Shown: in pieces, positions 16,595 through 25,590 of the stretch
Numbering within the stretch: position 1 is the first letter of the stretch
Layout: every line of letters starts with the position of its first letter
NCBI GenBank assembly: GCA_903789615.1
Contig: CAIFEV010000003.1
Coordinates: forward strand, 124,001-188,000
Length of the DNA: 64,000 bases
Direction: 5' to 3'
DNA from: an uncultured Lachnospiraceae bacterium
GTDB lineage: Bacteria > Bacillota > Clostridia > Lachnospirales > Lachnospiraceae
The notes under the pieces: generated by a model
Database searches by the model: none
What the model was told of the DNA's origin: nothing
What the model saw: the letters and a program-made list of their open reading frames with translations, nothing else
Position numbers and translations under genes: made by a program

Positions 16595-18796
16595 ATGAAA
16601 CGCGGTAATTTCACACTTCCGGGAGAATCCGGATACGAAGATCTGACACTGAAGCTGGCAGAAGAATGGGGCGCGGATGTAATCCGCGACAGCGACGGGA
16701 CGAGTCTGTCCGGGAAACTTCTGGATGCAGGATATGAGATTTATTCCACGATCTGCTGCATCCGCGGACACAATGCCTGGGCGGTGAAGCATCCGGAAGA
16801 TCTTCAGCAGACATTTCTGATGTCTGATCCCGTCATCGCGCAGGATGCGTCTGTCAGCATTCATCTGACGGACGGTTATCTCACGGAACAGTTTAAGGTC
16901 AACGACAGCCCGGAAAGTGTAAAACTCTGGCAGGTCTTTGACCGGACCGCACAGGTACAGGTTCCGGACCCGCAGTGGCAGTACGAGGCGGAGGCGGGGA
17001 ATGTCGTGATCACGGGCACCGTACCGTATCACCAGTATACCGTCAATTTTCTCGCATACCGCATCTGGGAAGAGATTTCCATGTACAATCACATCACCAA
17101 CGGCTGGACGCAAGAGCATCTGATGCCGATTGACCCGAGGAGCCGCGCGGCGCAGGAATATCTCCTCTCCTGGATGGAAGAGTGGTGTAATGAGCATCCG
17201 GACACCGACACGGTCCGCTTTACGTCGCTTTTTTACAATTTTGTCTGGATCTGGGGCAGTGACAGAAAACGGCAGAACCGGTTTACGGACTGGGGATCCT
17301 ATGATTTCACCGTGAGTCCGCTGGCGCTTGCCGGTTTTGAAAAGCAGTATGGATATGCCCTTACTTCGGAAGACTTTATCCATCAGGGCAAACGGCACGC
17401 AACACATATGCCGCCGGATAAGAAGCTGCTTGATTACATGGAATTCACCACCCGCTTCGTCACTCAGTTCGGGCGAAAGCTTGTTGATATCGTTCACGCG
17501 CACGGAAAGAAGGCTCTGCTGTTCTACGATGACAGCTGGGTGGGGACGGAGCCGTACAGCCGGTATTTTCCGGACATGAACTTTGACGGCATCATCAAAT
17601 GCGTATTCTCCGGGTATGAAGTCCGGCTCTGCGCAAATGTCCCGGCGAAGATTCACGAGATCCGGCTTCACCCGTACCTGTTCCCGACGGGACTGGGCGG
17701 CGCGCCGACGTTTTCTGCGGGCGGGCATCCGGAGCGTGACGCGATGCTCTACTGGGCACATATCCGCCGGGCGCTTCTGCGGCAGTGCGTCGATCGGATC
17801 GGGCTCGGCGGATATCTTCACCTGGTGCAGGGGTATCCGGAATTTGTCGACTGTATCGGGAAGATTGCAGACGAGTTCCGGCGCATTCAGCAGCTGCAGA
17901 AAGAGGGGGAGGTCTACACCCTGCCGATCCGTGTGGCGGTGCTGCATGCCTGGGGAAAGCTGCGCTCCTGGACACTCTCCGGGCATTTCCATGAGACCTA
18001 CATGCAGGATCTGATCCATATAAACGAGGCACTTTCCGGCCTCCCGCTGCAGGTCTCCTTTGTAAATTTTGATGACGTGAAGCGCGGGGCGCTTTCCGGT
18101 GTGGATGTCGTGATCAACGCGGGACGCGCGGGAAGCGCCTGGAGCGGCGGTGATGCCTGGAACGATCCGGAAGTGGTGTCGGCTCTCACGAAGTGGACGC
18201 AGGAGGGCGGTGTGTTTTTGGGAGTCAATGAGCCGTCTGCTGCCGGCGGGGCGATGTCGTACTTCCGCATGGCCCATGTGCTCGGAGTCGATGAGGACAC
18301 CGGGGCACGGGTATGCGAGGGACGGTATGCATTTGCCGCGAAGACGGTTCCGGGGCTTATCCCGGCGGACGCGTTCATCCGGGCGCGCAAGGGTCGGATC
18401 CTCACGGACGGCGCCCACACGGACGTTTTGATGGCACAGACCCTTACCACCGCCGGATACCCTGATCCGGAGCCCGCTCTTACGATGCACCCGTTTGGCG
18501 AGGGCATGGGTGTGTATCTTTCGTCCTTTGAATTCACGTATCCGAATGCCAGGATGCTTTTGAACATCATCCTGAAAGCTGCAGGACACGGGCTGGACCG
18601 CAGTTTCCTGCCGGACAATCCGTGGTGTGAGTGCGCGTACTATCCGGCTTCAGAGGTGCTTGCCGTCGTCAACAATTCGCAGGAAGAACAGCGCACGCAG
18701 ATCCGCGTGTCCCGCAGTGGAAATGAAAGCAGTATATCCCTGACGCTCGCTCCGCTTGAGATGAGGTTTCTGGATCTGTCGGAGAGGTTGGCATGA
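16595..18796 (+). CDS. GH112 beta-galactosyl phosphorylase (galacto-N-biose/lacto-N-biose or galactosyl-rhamnose phosphorylase)
   Basis: NFTLPGESGYEDLTLKLAEEWGADVIRDSDGT and KALLFYDDSWVGTEPY...GYEVRLCANVP motifs. Confidence 0.9.
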   Translation: MKRGNFTLPGESGYEDLTLKLAEEWGADVIRDSDGTSLSGKLLDAGYEIYSTICCIRGHNAWAVKHPEDLQQTFLMSDPVIAQDASVSIHLTDGYLTEQFKVNDSPESVKLWQVFDRTAQVQVPDPQWQYEAEAGNVVITGTVPYHQYTVNFLAYRIWEEISMYNHITNGWTQEHLMPIDPRSRAAQEYLLSWMEEWCNEHPDTDTVRFTSLFYNFVWIWGSDRKRQNRFTDWGSYDFTVSPLALAGFEKQYGYALTSEDFIHQGKRHATHMPPDKKLLDYMEFTTRFVTQFGRKLVDIVHAHGKKALLFYDDSWVGTEPYSRYFPDMNFDGIIKCVFSGYEVRLCANVPAKIHEIRLHPYLFPTGLGGAPTFSAGGHPERDAMLYWAHIRRALLRQCVDRIGLGGYLHLVQGYPEFVDCIGKIADEFRRIQQLQKEGEVYTLPIRVAVLHAWGKLRSWTLSGHFHETYMQDLIHINEALSGLPLQVSFVNFDDVKRGALSGVDVVINAGRAGSAWSGGDAWNDPEVVSALTKWTQEGGVFLGVNEPSAAGGAMSYFRMAHVLGVDEDTGARVCEGRYAFAAKTVPGLIPADAFIRARKGRILTDGAHTDVLMAQTLTTAGYPDPEPALTMHPFGEGMGVYLSSFEFTYPNARMLLNIILKAAGHGLDRSFLPDNPWCECAYYPASEVLAVVNNSQEEQRTQIRVSRSGNESSISLTLAPLEMRFLDLSERLA

Positions 18797-19728
18797 CCGG
18801 TTATTTATTTGTTCATTTCAGAGAAAAGAAGACGCCGGACGGCGAGCAGGTGTACTTTGCGGTGAGCCGTGATGCATTCCATTGGGAGGCGCTTGGCGGC
18901 GGAAAGCCCGTCCTGATGTCGGATGTCGGGGAAAAAGGAGTCCGTGACCACACGATTGCGCGCCTGTCTGACGGGAGTTTCATAATCCTTTCAACGGATC
19001 TGTCTCTGGCAAATGGCTTTGAGAGCCGGTATGGCGGAAGCTGGAAAAATGTCAGTGAAAAGGGAAGCCCGTATCTGGTGCTCTGGCGCTCGAAGGATCT
19101 TATCAGCTGGAGCCCGGCCCGTCTCATAAATCCGGATCCGGACAGTTGCCACACCGGATGCCGCTGGGCTCCGGACATTATACGCGACGAACAGAATGAC
19201 AGATATATTCTGCACTGGTCGGCGCCGGATCCTGCGTCCGGATACGGACAGATGCGGATTTTGTGCGCGGAAACGAAGGATTTTGAATCGTTTGGCAAAG
19301 CGGAAGTCCTGTTTGAGGAGAAAGGGCATTCCTACATCGATTCCGCCATCTACCGGGAAGACGGGAGATATTATCTGTTTGTGAAATGCGAAAGAAATCC
19401 GGGACGGATTGTCCTTCTTTCTTCCGAAAAGGTGACGGGGCCCTGGGAGACTGTACCCGGGTTCCACGACACGGCGTATTCGCTGGAAGAAGGAAAGTAT
19501 GAGGCGCCGACTGCCTGCCGCACGCCGGACGGGCGGTGGATTCTGTTTCTGGACTGCTACGCGAGTCCCGCGAGGCAGGGCTATGTTCCGTTCATCGCAG
19601 ACAGCCTGAAGAGCGGTGCTTTCCGACCGGCTGGAAAGGAGTGCACGTTCCCGTACGGCTTCAAGCACGGAACGATTCTTCCCATCACGCAGGAAGAGTA
19701 CAGCCGGCTGAAAGCGTTCTATAGCTGA
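18793..19728 (+). CDS. GH43-like glycoside hydrolase (five-bladed propeller)
   Basis: YLFVHFREKKTPDGEQVYFAVSRDAFHWE..., CRWAPDIIRDEQNDRYILHWSA; ATGA overlap with GH112. Confidence 0.8.
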   Translation: MTGYLFVHFREKKTPDGEQVYFAVSRDAFHWEALGGGKPVLMSDVGEKGVRDHTIARLSDGSFIILSTDLSLANGFESRYGGSWKNVSEKGSPYLVLWRSKDLISWSPARLINPDPDSCHTGCRWAPDIIRDEQNDRYILHWSAPDPASGYGQMRILCAETKDFESFGKAEVLFEEKGHSYIDSAIYREDGRYYLFVKCERNPGRIVLLSSEKVTGPWETVPGFHDTAYSLEEGKYEAPTACRTPDGRWILFLDCYASPARQGYVPFIADSLKSGAFRPAGKECTFPYGFKHGTILPITQEEYSRLKAFYS

Positions 19729-19847
19729 AGAAGCCAGAACTGACGGGCGTTATAGCTTCAGACTTTCAGCAGCGGTAACATTTGCCAATGCAGGCGGGGC
19801 GGCAATCCGTGGTATAGTGTAGCGAAGCAGAAGAAAGGGAGGATACC

Positions 19848-20843
19848 ATGGAAGACAGGCTGTATTCGTCGATCGGAGAGCTGGTGGGGCACACGCCGCT
19901 CGTGGAACTTACGGGATTTGAAAAGGAGCACGGGCTGACAGCCCGGATCCTTGCCAAGCTGGAGTATTTTGAACCGTCGGGGTCGGTGAAGGACCGCGCG
20001 GCGTTCTGGATGATCCGCGCCGCGGAAAGAGAGGGGAAGATCCGGAAGGGAGACGTGATCCTTGATTTCACGAGCGGAAACACGGGGATCGCGCTGGCGG
20101 CGTACTGCAATGCGCTCGGATACCGGTTCGCGGCGGTGCTGCAGCCAGGCGTTTCAAAGGAGCGTACGCAGATCCTGAAGGCATACGGGAGTATATTCCT
20201 GGAATTTAAGGACATTCCGGGTGTTTCGGAGATGATCCGCTCGGAGGGGCTGAACTTCGGAAAGTTCTATGTACTTCTTCAGAAATACGCCGATGAGCAT
20301 GGATACTTTTTCATCAACCAGGGCACGAACCAGGCGAATGTGCAGGCGCACTACTTCGGAACGGGGCCGGAGATCTGGGCGGCCACGGAGGGACATGTGG
20401 ATTTCTTCACGGCGCTGGCCGGGACGGGCGGAACAATTGCCGGCTGCGGGAAGTTCCTGAAGGAGAAAAATCCGGACCTGAAGGTGATCGGTGCCCAGCC
20501 TTCTCCCACTTCTCGCAAGGACAGCGCGTATCCGGAGCGGGATACCATCGACGGCGTCACGGCGTTTGAGGGTGTCGATGAAGACGCGGTTCCGCACTTT
20601 TTCGAGGAGTTTCAAATACACTGTGACGAGGTGCTGGATCTTGACGCTGACGAGGCATACGAGACCGGGCGGGATCTGGTCAGAAGCGACGGTTTGTTTC
20701 TGGGGCAGTCGGCGGCGGCAGCGGTTCTTGCGGCAAGAAAAATTGCCGAACGCCCTGAGGCGTCCGGCAAAACCATCGTATGTGTGTGTGCTGACAATGC
20801 GTTCAAGTACCTGTCGACCGGGATATACCGGGAGGACGTGTGA
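19848..20843 (+). CDS. cysK: Cysteine synthase (O-acetylserine sulfhydrylase family)
   Basis: IGELVGHTPLVEL, EYFEPSGSVKDRAA, TSGNTGIALA and TGGTIAGCGKFLKE motifs. Confidence 0.93.
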   Translation: MEDRLYSSIGELVGHTPLVELTGFEKEHGLTARILAKLEYFEPSGSVKDRAAFWMIRAAEREGKIRKGDVILDFTSGNTGIALAAYCNALGYRFAAVLQPGVSKERTQILKAYGSIFLEFKDIPGVSEMIRSEGLNFGKFYVLLQKYADEHGYFFINQGTNQANVQAHYFGTGPEIWAATEGHVDFFTALAGTGGTIAGCGKFLKEKNPDLKVIGAQPSPTSRKDSAYPERDTIDGVTAFEGVDEDAVPHFFEEFQIHCDEVLDLDADEAYETGRDLVRSDGLFLGQSAAAAVLAARKIAERPEASGKTIVCVCADNAFKYLSTGIYREDV

Positions 20844-20849
20844 TCCGGG

Positions 20850-22019
20850 TCAGATCCTTGCGGCACCGGACTCGTGTGCGGCTTTGTTCACGGCTGCGGA
20901 CACGGCCCCGGCAACTCTCGGGTCAAATGCTTCCGGGATGATGTAATCGGCGGACAGTTTGTCGCCCACAAGAGAGGCAAGTGCGTCCGCGGCTGCGATC
21001 AGCATGGTGTCGTTGATGTCCGAGGCGCGCGCGTCAAGCGCCCCGCGGAAGATCCCCGGAAACGCCAGAACGTTGTTGATCTGGTTCGGGAAATCACTGC
21101 GCCCGGTCGCGATTACGGCAGCTCCGCCGGCTTTCGCGTCATCCGGGAAGATCTCCGGCGTCGGGTTGGCGCAGGCGAAGATGATGGCATCTTTGTTCAT
21201 GGTCCGGACCATGTCTGTGCTCAGGACGCCGGGAGCCGACACACCGATGAACACGTCCGCGCCTTTGATCACGTCGGCAAGAGATCCGGAACGCTTCCTG
21301 CGGTTGGTGATGCGGGCCATTTCGGTCTTGACCGGATTCAGGTTGTCGCGGCCTTCAAAGATGGCGCCGCGGCGGTCAACGAGCGTGATATCTTTTGCAC
21401 CGGCTGAAATCAGGAGACGGCTGATGGAGATGGCAGCGGCGCCGGCGCCGTTCACAATGATGCGTGCGTCTGTAAGTTTCTTTCCGGTCAGCTTCAGGGC
21501 ATTCATAAGGCCGGCCAGCGTGATGACGGCCGTGCCGTGCTGGTCATCGTGGAACACCGGGATGTCGCAGCGCTCCTTCAGGCGCTGTTCGATTTCAAAG
21601 CAGCGCGGCGCGGATATGTCCTCCAGGTTGACGCCGCCAAAGGACCCGGCGAGCAGCGCTACGGTGTTGACGATGTCATCGACATTCTTGCTGCGGATGC
21701 AAAGCGGGATGGCGTCCACGCCTCCGAAGGCTTTGAAGAGTACACATTTGCCTTCCATGACGGGCATGCCGGCCTCCGGGCCGATGTCGCCAAGCCCCAG
21801 AACCGCGGTGCCGTCGGTCACGACAGCCACGGTGTTCCAGCGGCGGGTGAGTTCAAAGCTCTTGTTTTTATCTTTCTGAATTTCAAGACAGGGAGCCGCG
21901 ACGCCGGGCGTGTAGGCCAGCGACAGATCGTCTCTGCTGCTCACCGGGACGCGCGGTGTAACTTCCAGTTTTCCTTTCCATTCGGCGTGAAGCCGGAGAG
22001 ATTCTTTTGCGTAGTCCAT
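20850..22019 (-). CDS. NAD(P)-dependent malic enzyme
   Basis: LSLAYTPGVAAPC, FHDDQHGTAVI, NGAGAAAISI, FACANPTPEI motifs. Confidence 0.94.
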   Translation of the reverse strand: MDYAKESLRLHAEWKGKLEVTPRVPVSSRDDLSLAYTPGVAAPCLEIQKDKNKSFELTRRWNTVAVVTDGTAVLGLGDIGPEAGMPVMEGKCVLFKAFGGVDAIPLCIRSKNVDDIVNTVALLAGSFGGVNLEDISAPRCFEIEQRLKERCDIPVFHDDQHGTAVITLAGLMNALKLTGKKLTDARIIVNGAGAAAISISRLLISAGAKDITLVDRRGAIFEGRDNLNPVKTEMARITNRRKRSGSLADVIKGADVFIGVSAPGVLSTDMVRTMNKDAIIFACANPTPEIFPDDAKAGGAAVIATGRSDFPNQINNVLAFPGIFRGALDARASDINDTMLIAAADALASLVGDKLSADYIIPEAFDPRVAGAVSAAVNKAAHESGAARI

Positions 22020-22101
22020 CAGATTTCTCTTCTCCTTTTGAGCGATTTACGATTGATTTCCGATACGGTTTATTCATATCATATTACTGGGAAATAGGCA
22101 A

Positions 22102-22136
22102 GAAAAACCCCGGCGGCCCAAAAGGTCCGCCGGGGA
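22102..22136 (-). terminator. Intrinsic terminator of purC
   Basis: Minus strand CCCCGGCGGACCTTTTGGGCCGCCGGGG followed by TTTTTC. Confidence 0.8.
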
Positions 22137-22175
22137 TAAATCCTGGGAAATGTATACCTGCCCGCACCGGAAAAA

Positions 22176-23048
22176 TCAGTCCAGATCTTTGCCGGTCAGA
22201 AGCTTATAGGCTTCTTTGTACTTGGCGATGGTCTTGTCGATGATATCCTGCGGAAGGTTGTAGTCGCTGTCCGGATGCGCCTTGAGCCAGTCGCGTACGA
22301 ACTGCTTGTCAAAGGACGGCTGGCTGTGGCCGGCTTCGTACCCCTCCAGCGGCCAGAAACGGCTGCTGTCCGGTGTGAGCATCTCGTCGCCCAGCACGAC
22401 TTCTCCGTTTTCGTCAAGGCCGAACTCGAACTTCGTATCGGCGATGATGATGCCGCGGGAGAGTGCGTAGTCGGCGCACTTCTTGTACAGCGCAATGGTA
22501 CAGTCGCGGATTTTTGTTGCATATTCTTTTCCGTGGCCCGGGAACTTCTTCTCGAGAACGTCGATGCTCTTCTCATAGCTGATGTTTTCATCGTGATCGC
22601 CGATCTCGGCCTTTGTAGACGGCGTATAGATCGGCTCCGGCAGCTTCTGGCACTCTTTCAGACCTTCCGGAAGCGGAATGCCGCAGACGGTGCCGTTCTT
22701 CTGATAGCTGGCCCAGCCGCTGCCTGTGATGTAGCCGCGAACGATGCACTCGATCGGGATCATCGTCAGCTTCCGGCAGAGCATGCTGTTGCCGGTGAAC
22801 TCCGGTTTGCGGAAAAACTCCGGCATGTCGTTCACATCTGTGCTGATCATGTGGTTCGGCATGATGTCCTTCGTGTAATCAAACCAGAACCTTGACATCT
22901 GGGTCAGAACGGTGCCTTTTTTTGTGACCTTGTTCTTCAGGATGACGTCAAACGCGGAAATGCGGTCCGTTGCAACCATGACCAGCGCATCGCCGATGTC
23001 ATAGATCTCACGCACCTTGCCTTCTTTGATGGGGCTGTACTCTTTCAT
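22176..23048 (-). CDS. purC: Phosphoribosylaminoimidazole-succinocarboxamide synthase
   Basis: KEGKVREIYDIGDALVMVATDRISAFDV and CIVRGYITGSGWASYQ motifs. Confidence 0.95.
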   Translation of the reverse strand: MKEYSPIKEGKVREIYDIGDALVMVATDRISAFDVILKNKVTKKGTVLTQMSRFWFDYTKDIMPNHMISTDVNDMPEFFRKPEFTGNSMLCRKLTMIPIECIVRGYITGSGWASYQKNGTVCGIPLPEGLKECQKLPEPIYTPSTKAEIGDHDENISYEKSIDVLEKKFPGHGKEYATKIRDCTIALYKKCADYALSRGIIIADTKFEFGLDENGEVVLGDEMLTPDSSRFWPLEGYEAGHSQPSFDKQFVRDWLKAHPDSDYNLPQDIIDKTIAKYKEAYKLLTGKDLD

Positions 23049-23150
23049 AGCTTCCTTCCTGGCCGGATATAAGCCGGCTGCCGCCTGAATAAATTCTCTG
23101 CCGGTTCAGTATAAAACAAAATCCGGGAAACTTAAAGTACTGTATAAGTC

Positions 23151-23209
23151 GGTCGCAACGCAGGGCCGGATGCGCGCTTGCGCGCATATCCGGCCTGGCG
23201 TTAGCGACC
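23151..23209. repeat. Near-perfect 59-nt inverted repeat between divergent promoters
   Basis: GGTCGCAACGCAGGGCCGGATGCGCGCTTGCGCGCATATCCGGCCTGGCGTTAGCGACC; arms pair over most of their length. Confidence 0.85.
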
Positions 23210-23288
23210 ACAACAGGTATGAGCATGAAGCGACGCGTCAGCGGCGCGGAATATGACTTCTGGCGCACGTTTCCCGCCCGGAAATGGT

Positions 23289-23426
23289 TTGTATAAATGC
23301 GGAAAGGCGGTATAATACTGGAAAGCCCACCGGTTCGGGATGAGGGTGCCTGAGGGTGCCTGGCCTGCATCCAGTGCAAACATATAAGACGACGGATGGA
23401 ATGCGAGGCCGCCGGGGGCTTTTTTA
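23289..23426 (+). promoter_or_regulatory. Promoter plus attenuator-like structured leader of the DAHP synthase gene
   Basis: TTGTAT-N16-TATAAT; predicted 5' end AAAGCCC-A-CCGG pairs CCGG-GGGCTTT followed by TTTTTATTTT; internal GGCCT/AGGCC and GCAT/ATGC stems. Confidence 0.55.
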
Positions 23427-23450
23427 TTTTCAGAGGGGATTTTGAATACA

Positions 23451-24481
23451 TGAACATCACATACGAGAGGCTGATGCCGGATCCGGAAGTCATCCGGGAG
23501 ATGTATCCCGTGACGCCGGAAATTCAGGCAAACAAGGCGCAGCGCGACAGAGAACTGAAAGACATTCTCTCCGGAAAAGAGGACAAGTTTATCCTTGTTG
23601 TCGGTCCCTGCTCGGCTGACAATGAAGAGGCGGTTCTTGACTACTGCACGCGGCTGTGGAAGGTCGCCGAAGAGGTGAAGGACCGGATCTTCATCGTGCC
23701 GCGGGTTTACACCAACAAGCCGCGCACGAAGGGAACCGGGTACAAGGGCATGCTGCACCAGCCGGACCCGGAAGGCAAGTCCGACATGCTGGCGGGACTC
23801 ATCGCAATCCGGAAGATGCACCTTGACGTGTGTCTTCAGACGGGCTTTACGACGGCTGATGAGATGCTGTATCCGGAAAATCACAGCTTCCTGGATGATG
23901 TTCTTTCCTATGTGGCGGTCGGTGCGAGATCGGTCGAGAACCAGCAGCACCGGATGGTTGCGAGTGCGGTGGACATTCCGTGCGGTATGAAGAATCCGAC
24001 ATCCGGCGACTTTTCCGTAATGCTCAACGCGATCGTGGCAGCGCAGGCGCCGCAGACCTTTATTTACAGGAATTACGAAGTGCATTCCAAGGGCAACCCG
24101 TATGCCCACGCGATTCTGCGCGGCGCGATCAGCAAGCACGGGTCTGCGGTTCCGAATTATCACTATGAGGATCTGATCCGCCTGTATGATATGTATCAGA
24201 AAACGGACGTGAAGAACCGGGCCGTGATCGTGGACTGCAATCACAGCAATTCCGGAAAGCAGTATATGCAGCAGATCCGGATCGCGAAGGAAGTTCTGCA
24301 CAGCATGAAGCAGAGCCGGGAGCTCAGGGAAATGGTTAAGGGGCTGATGATCGAGAGCTACATCGAGCCGGACTGCCAGAAGATCGGCGAAGGTATCTAC
24401 GGAAAGTCCATCACGGACCCGTGCCTCGGCTGGGACGACACAGAAAAGCTGATCCGGGAGATCGCGGATACCTTGGCGTGA
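23451..24481 (+). CDS. 3-deoxy-7-phosphoheptulonate synthase, class I
   Basis: FILVVGPCSADNEEAVLDY, PRVYTNKPRTKGTGYKGMLHQPD, VDCNHSNSGKQYMQQ motifs. Confidence 0.95.
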
Positions 24482-24509
24482 AAAGAGATCCTGCAGGAGA
24501 GGAATAAAG

Positions 24510-25511
24510 ATGGGTAAAAAAAAGAAAAGGGCGCTGGCAGCCGGTGCGCTGCTGGGAGCGGCTGTCTACGGCGGTGCCTGTGAGGTGCTGTTCCGCATGG
24601 CACTGACACGGGAGAGCCTGACGCTTCACGGTCCTCTGGCCCGTTTCACAGGCAAGGGATCAGGAGAGCGAGAGACCGACTACTCCCGCGGCAAGAAGAT
24701 GGGCGTGGCCTGGTGCGAGGCACAGCCGATGAAGGATGTGTGGATCACAGCAGATGACGGTGTGAAACTTCACGCGAAGTTCTTCCCGGCGGGATCCGGG
24801 GACGGGGCAGGAGGAGACGGCCCGAAGCGCGCCGTGCTCTGCGCGCACGGATACCGCGTGAGCGGTTTCTGGGACTTCGGCGGCCAGGTCCGCTGGCTCC
24901 ACCGGATCGGCTGCGATGTTCTGCTGATCGATGAGAGAGGAACAAACATGAGCGGCGGTGAATACATCACGTACGGCGCTCTGGAGAAGAGAGACATCGC
25001 CCGTTGGGCCGTATGGCTTGATAATCACGAGGGCGGCAGTCTTCCGATCTATCTCTTTGGCGTATCGCTTGGCGGCGCGAGTGTCGAGATGGCCTCCGCG
25101 CTTCCGATGCCATCAAGCGTCAAAGGCGTCATCGCGGACTGCGGCTACAGCTCCGTGCGCGATATCTTCGCGGATCAGGCGAGACGTGTGCTGCACCTTC
25201 CGCCTTACCCGCTTCTTTGGATCGAGGAGCTCAAGTGCCGCCTGAGAGCCGGCTTTTCCTTTGCCGACGCCGACGCGGCGGGTGCCCTGCGGGAGAACCG
25301 GAAGCTGCCGGTGCTGTTTATTCACGGGACGGCGGATACATTTGTCCTGCCGGAGAACGGGGAACGGAATTACATTGCCTGCAGCGCGCCCAAGCGCATT
25401 GTCTGGGTGCAGGGGGCCGCGCACGCCGCTTCCTACCTGACCGACAAGGAGCTCTATGAGCGCGAAGGTGAGAAGTTCTTTGAAGAAGTAGAAAACGGAA
25501 CATTCTGCTAG
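24510..25511 (+). CDS. Alpha/beta hydrolase
   Basis: AVLCAHGYRVSG, LFGVSLGGASVEMAS, VLFIHGTADTFV motifs; N-terminal TM segment. Confidence 0.9.
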   Translation: MGKKKKRALAAGALLGAAVYGGACEVLFRMALTRESLTLHGPLARFTGKGSGERETDYSRGKKMGVAWCEAQPMKDVWITADDGVKLHAKFFPAGSGDGAGGDGPKRAVLCAHGYRVSGFWDFGGQVRWLHRIGCDVLLIDERGTNMSGGEYITYGALEKRDIARWAVWLDNHEGGSLPIYLFGVSLGGASVEMASALPMPSSVKGVIADCGYSSVRDIFADQARRVLHLPPYPLLWIEELKCRLRAGFSFADADAAGALRENRKLPVLFIHGTADTFVLPENGERNYIACSAPKRIVWVQGAAHAASYLTDKELYEREGEKFFEEVENGTFC

Positions 25512-25523
25512 ATTTGTCAGAGA

Positions 25524-25566
25524 GGACGGGCAGAAGCCTTTAAAGGGCTTCCTGTCCGTCCTTTTC
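25524..25566 (+). terminator. Intrinsic terminator
   Basis: GGACGGGCAGAAGCCTTTAAAGGGCTTCCTGTCCGTCC followed by TTTT. Confidence 0.75.
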
Positions 25567-25590
25567 AGATGAAAAGAGAGGAGAAGTGAC

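Noticed and set aside
16508-18589. 693-aa minus-strand ORF
   Set aside because: Fully antisense to the GH112 gene, which carries family motifs; treated as a shadow ORF.
23336-23362. T-box-like GAGGGTGCC strings in the DAHP synthase leader
   Set aside because: The T-box consensus AGGGTGGNACCGCG is not present; the string is a simple 10-bp tandem duplication.
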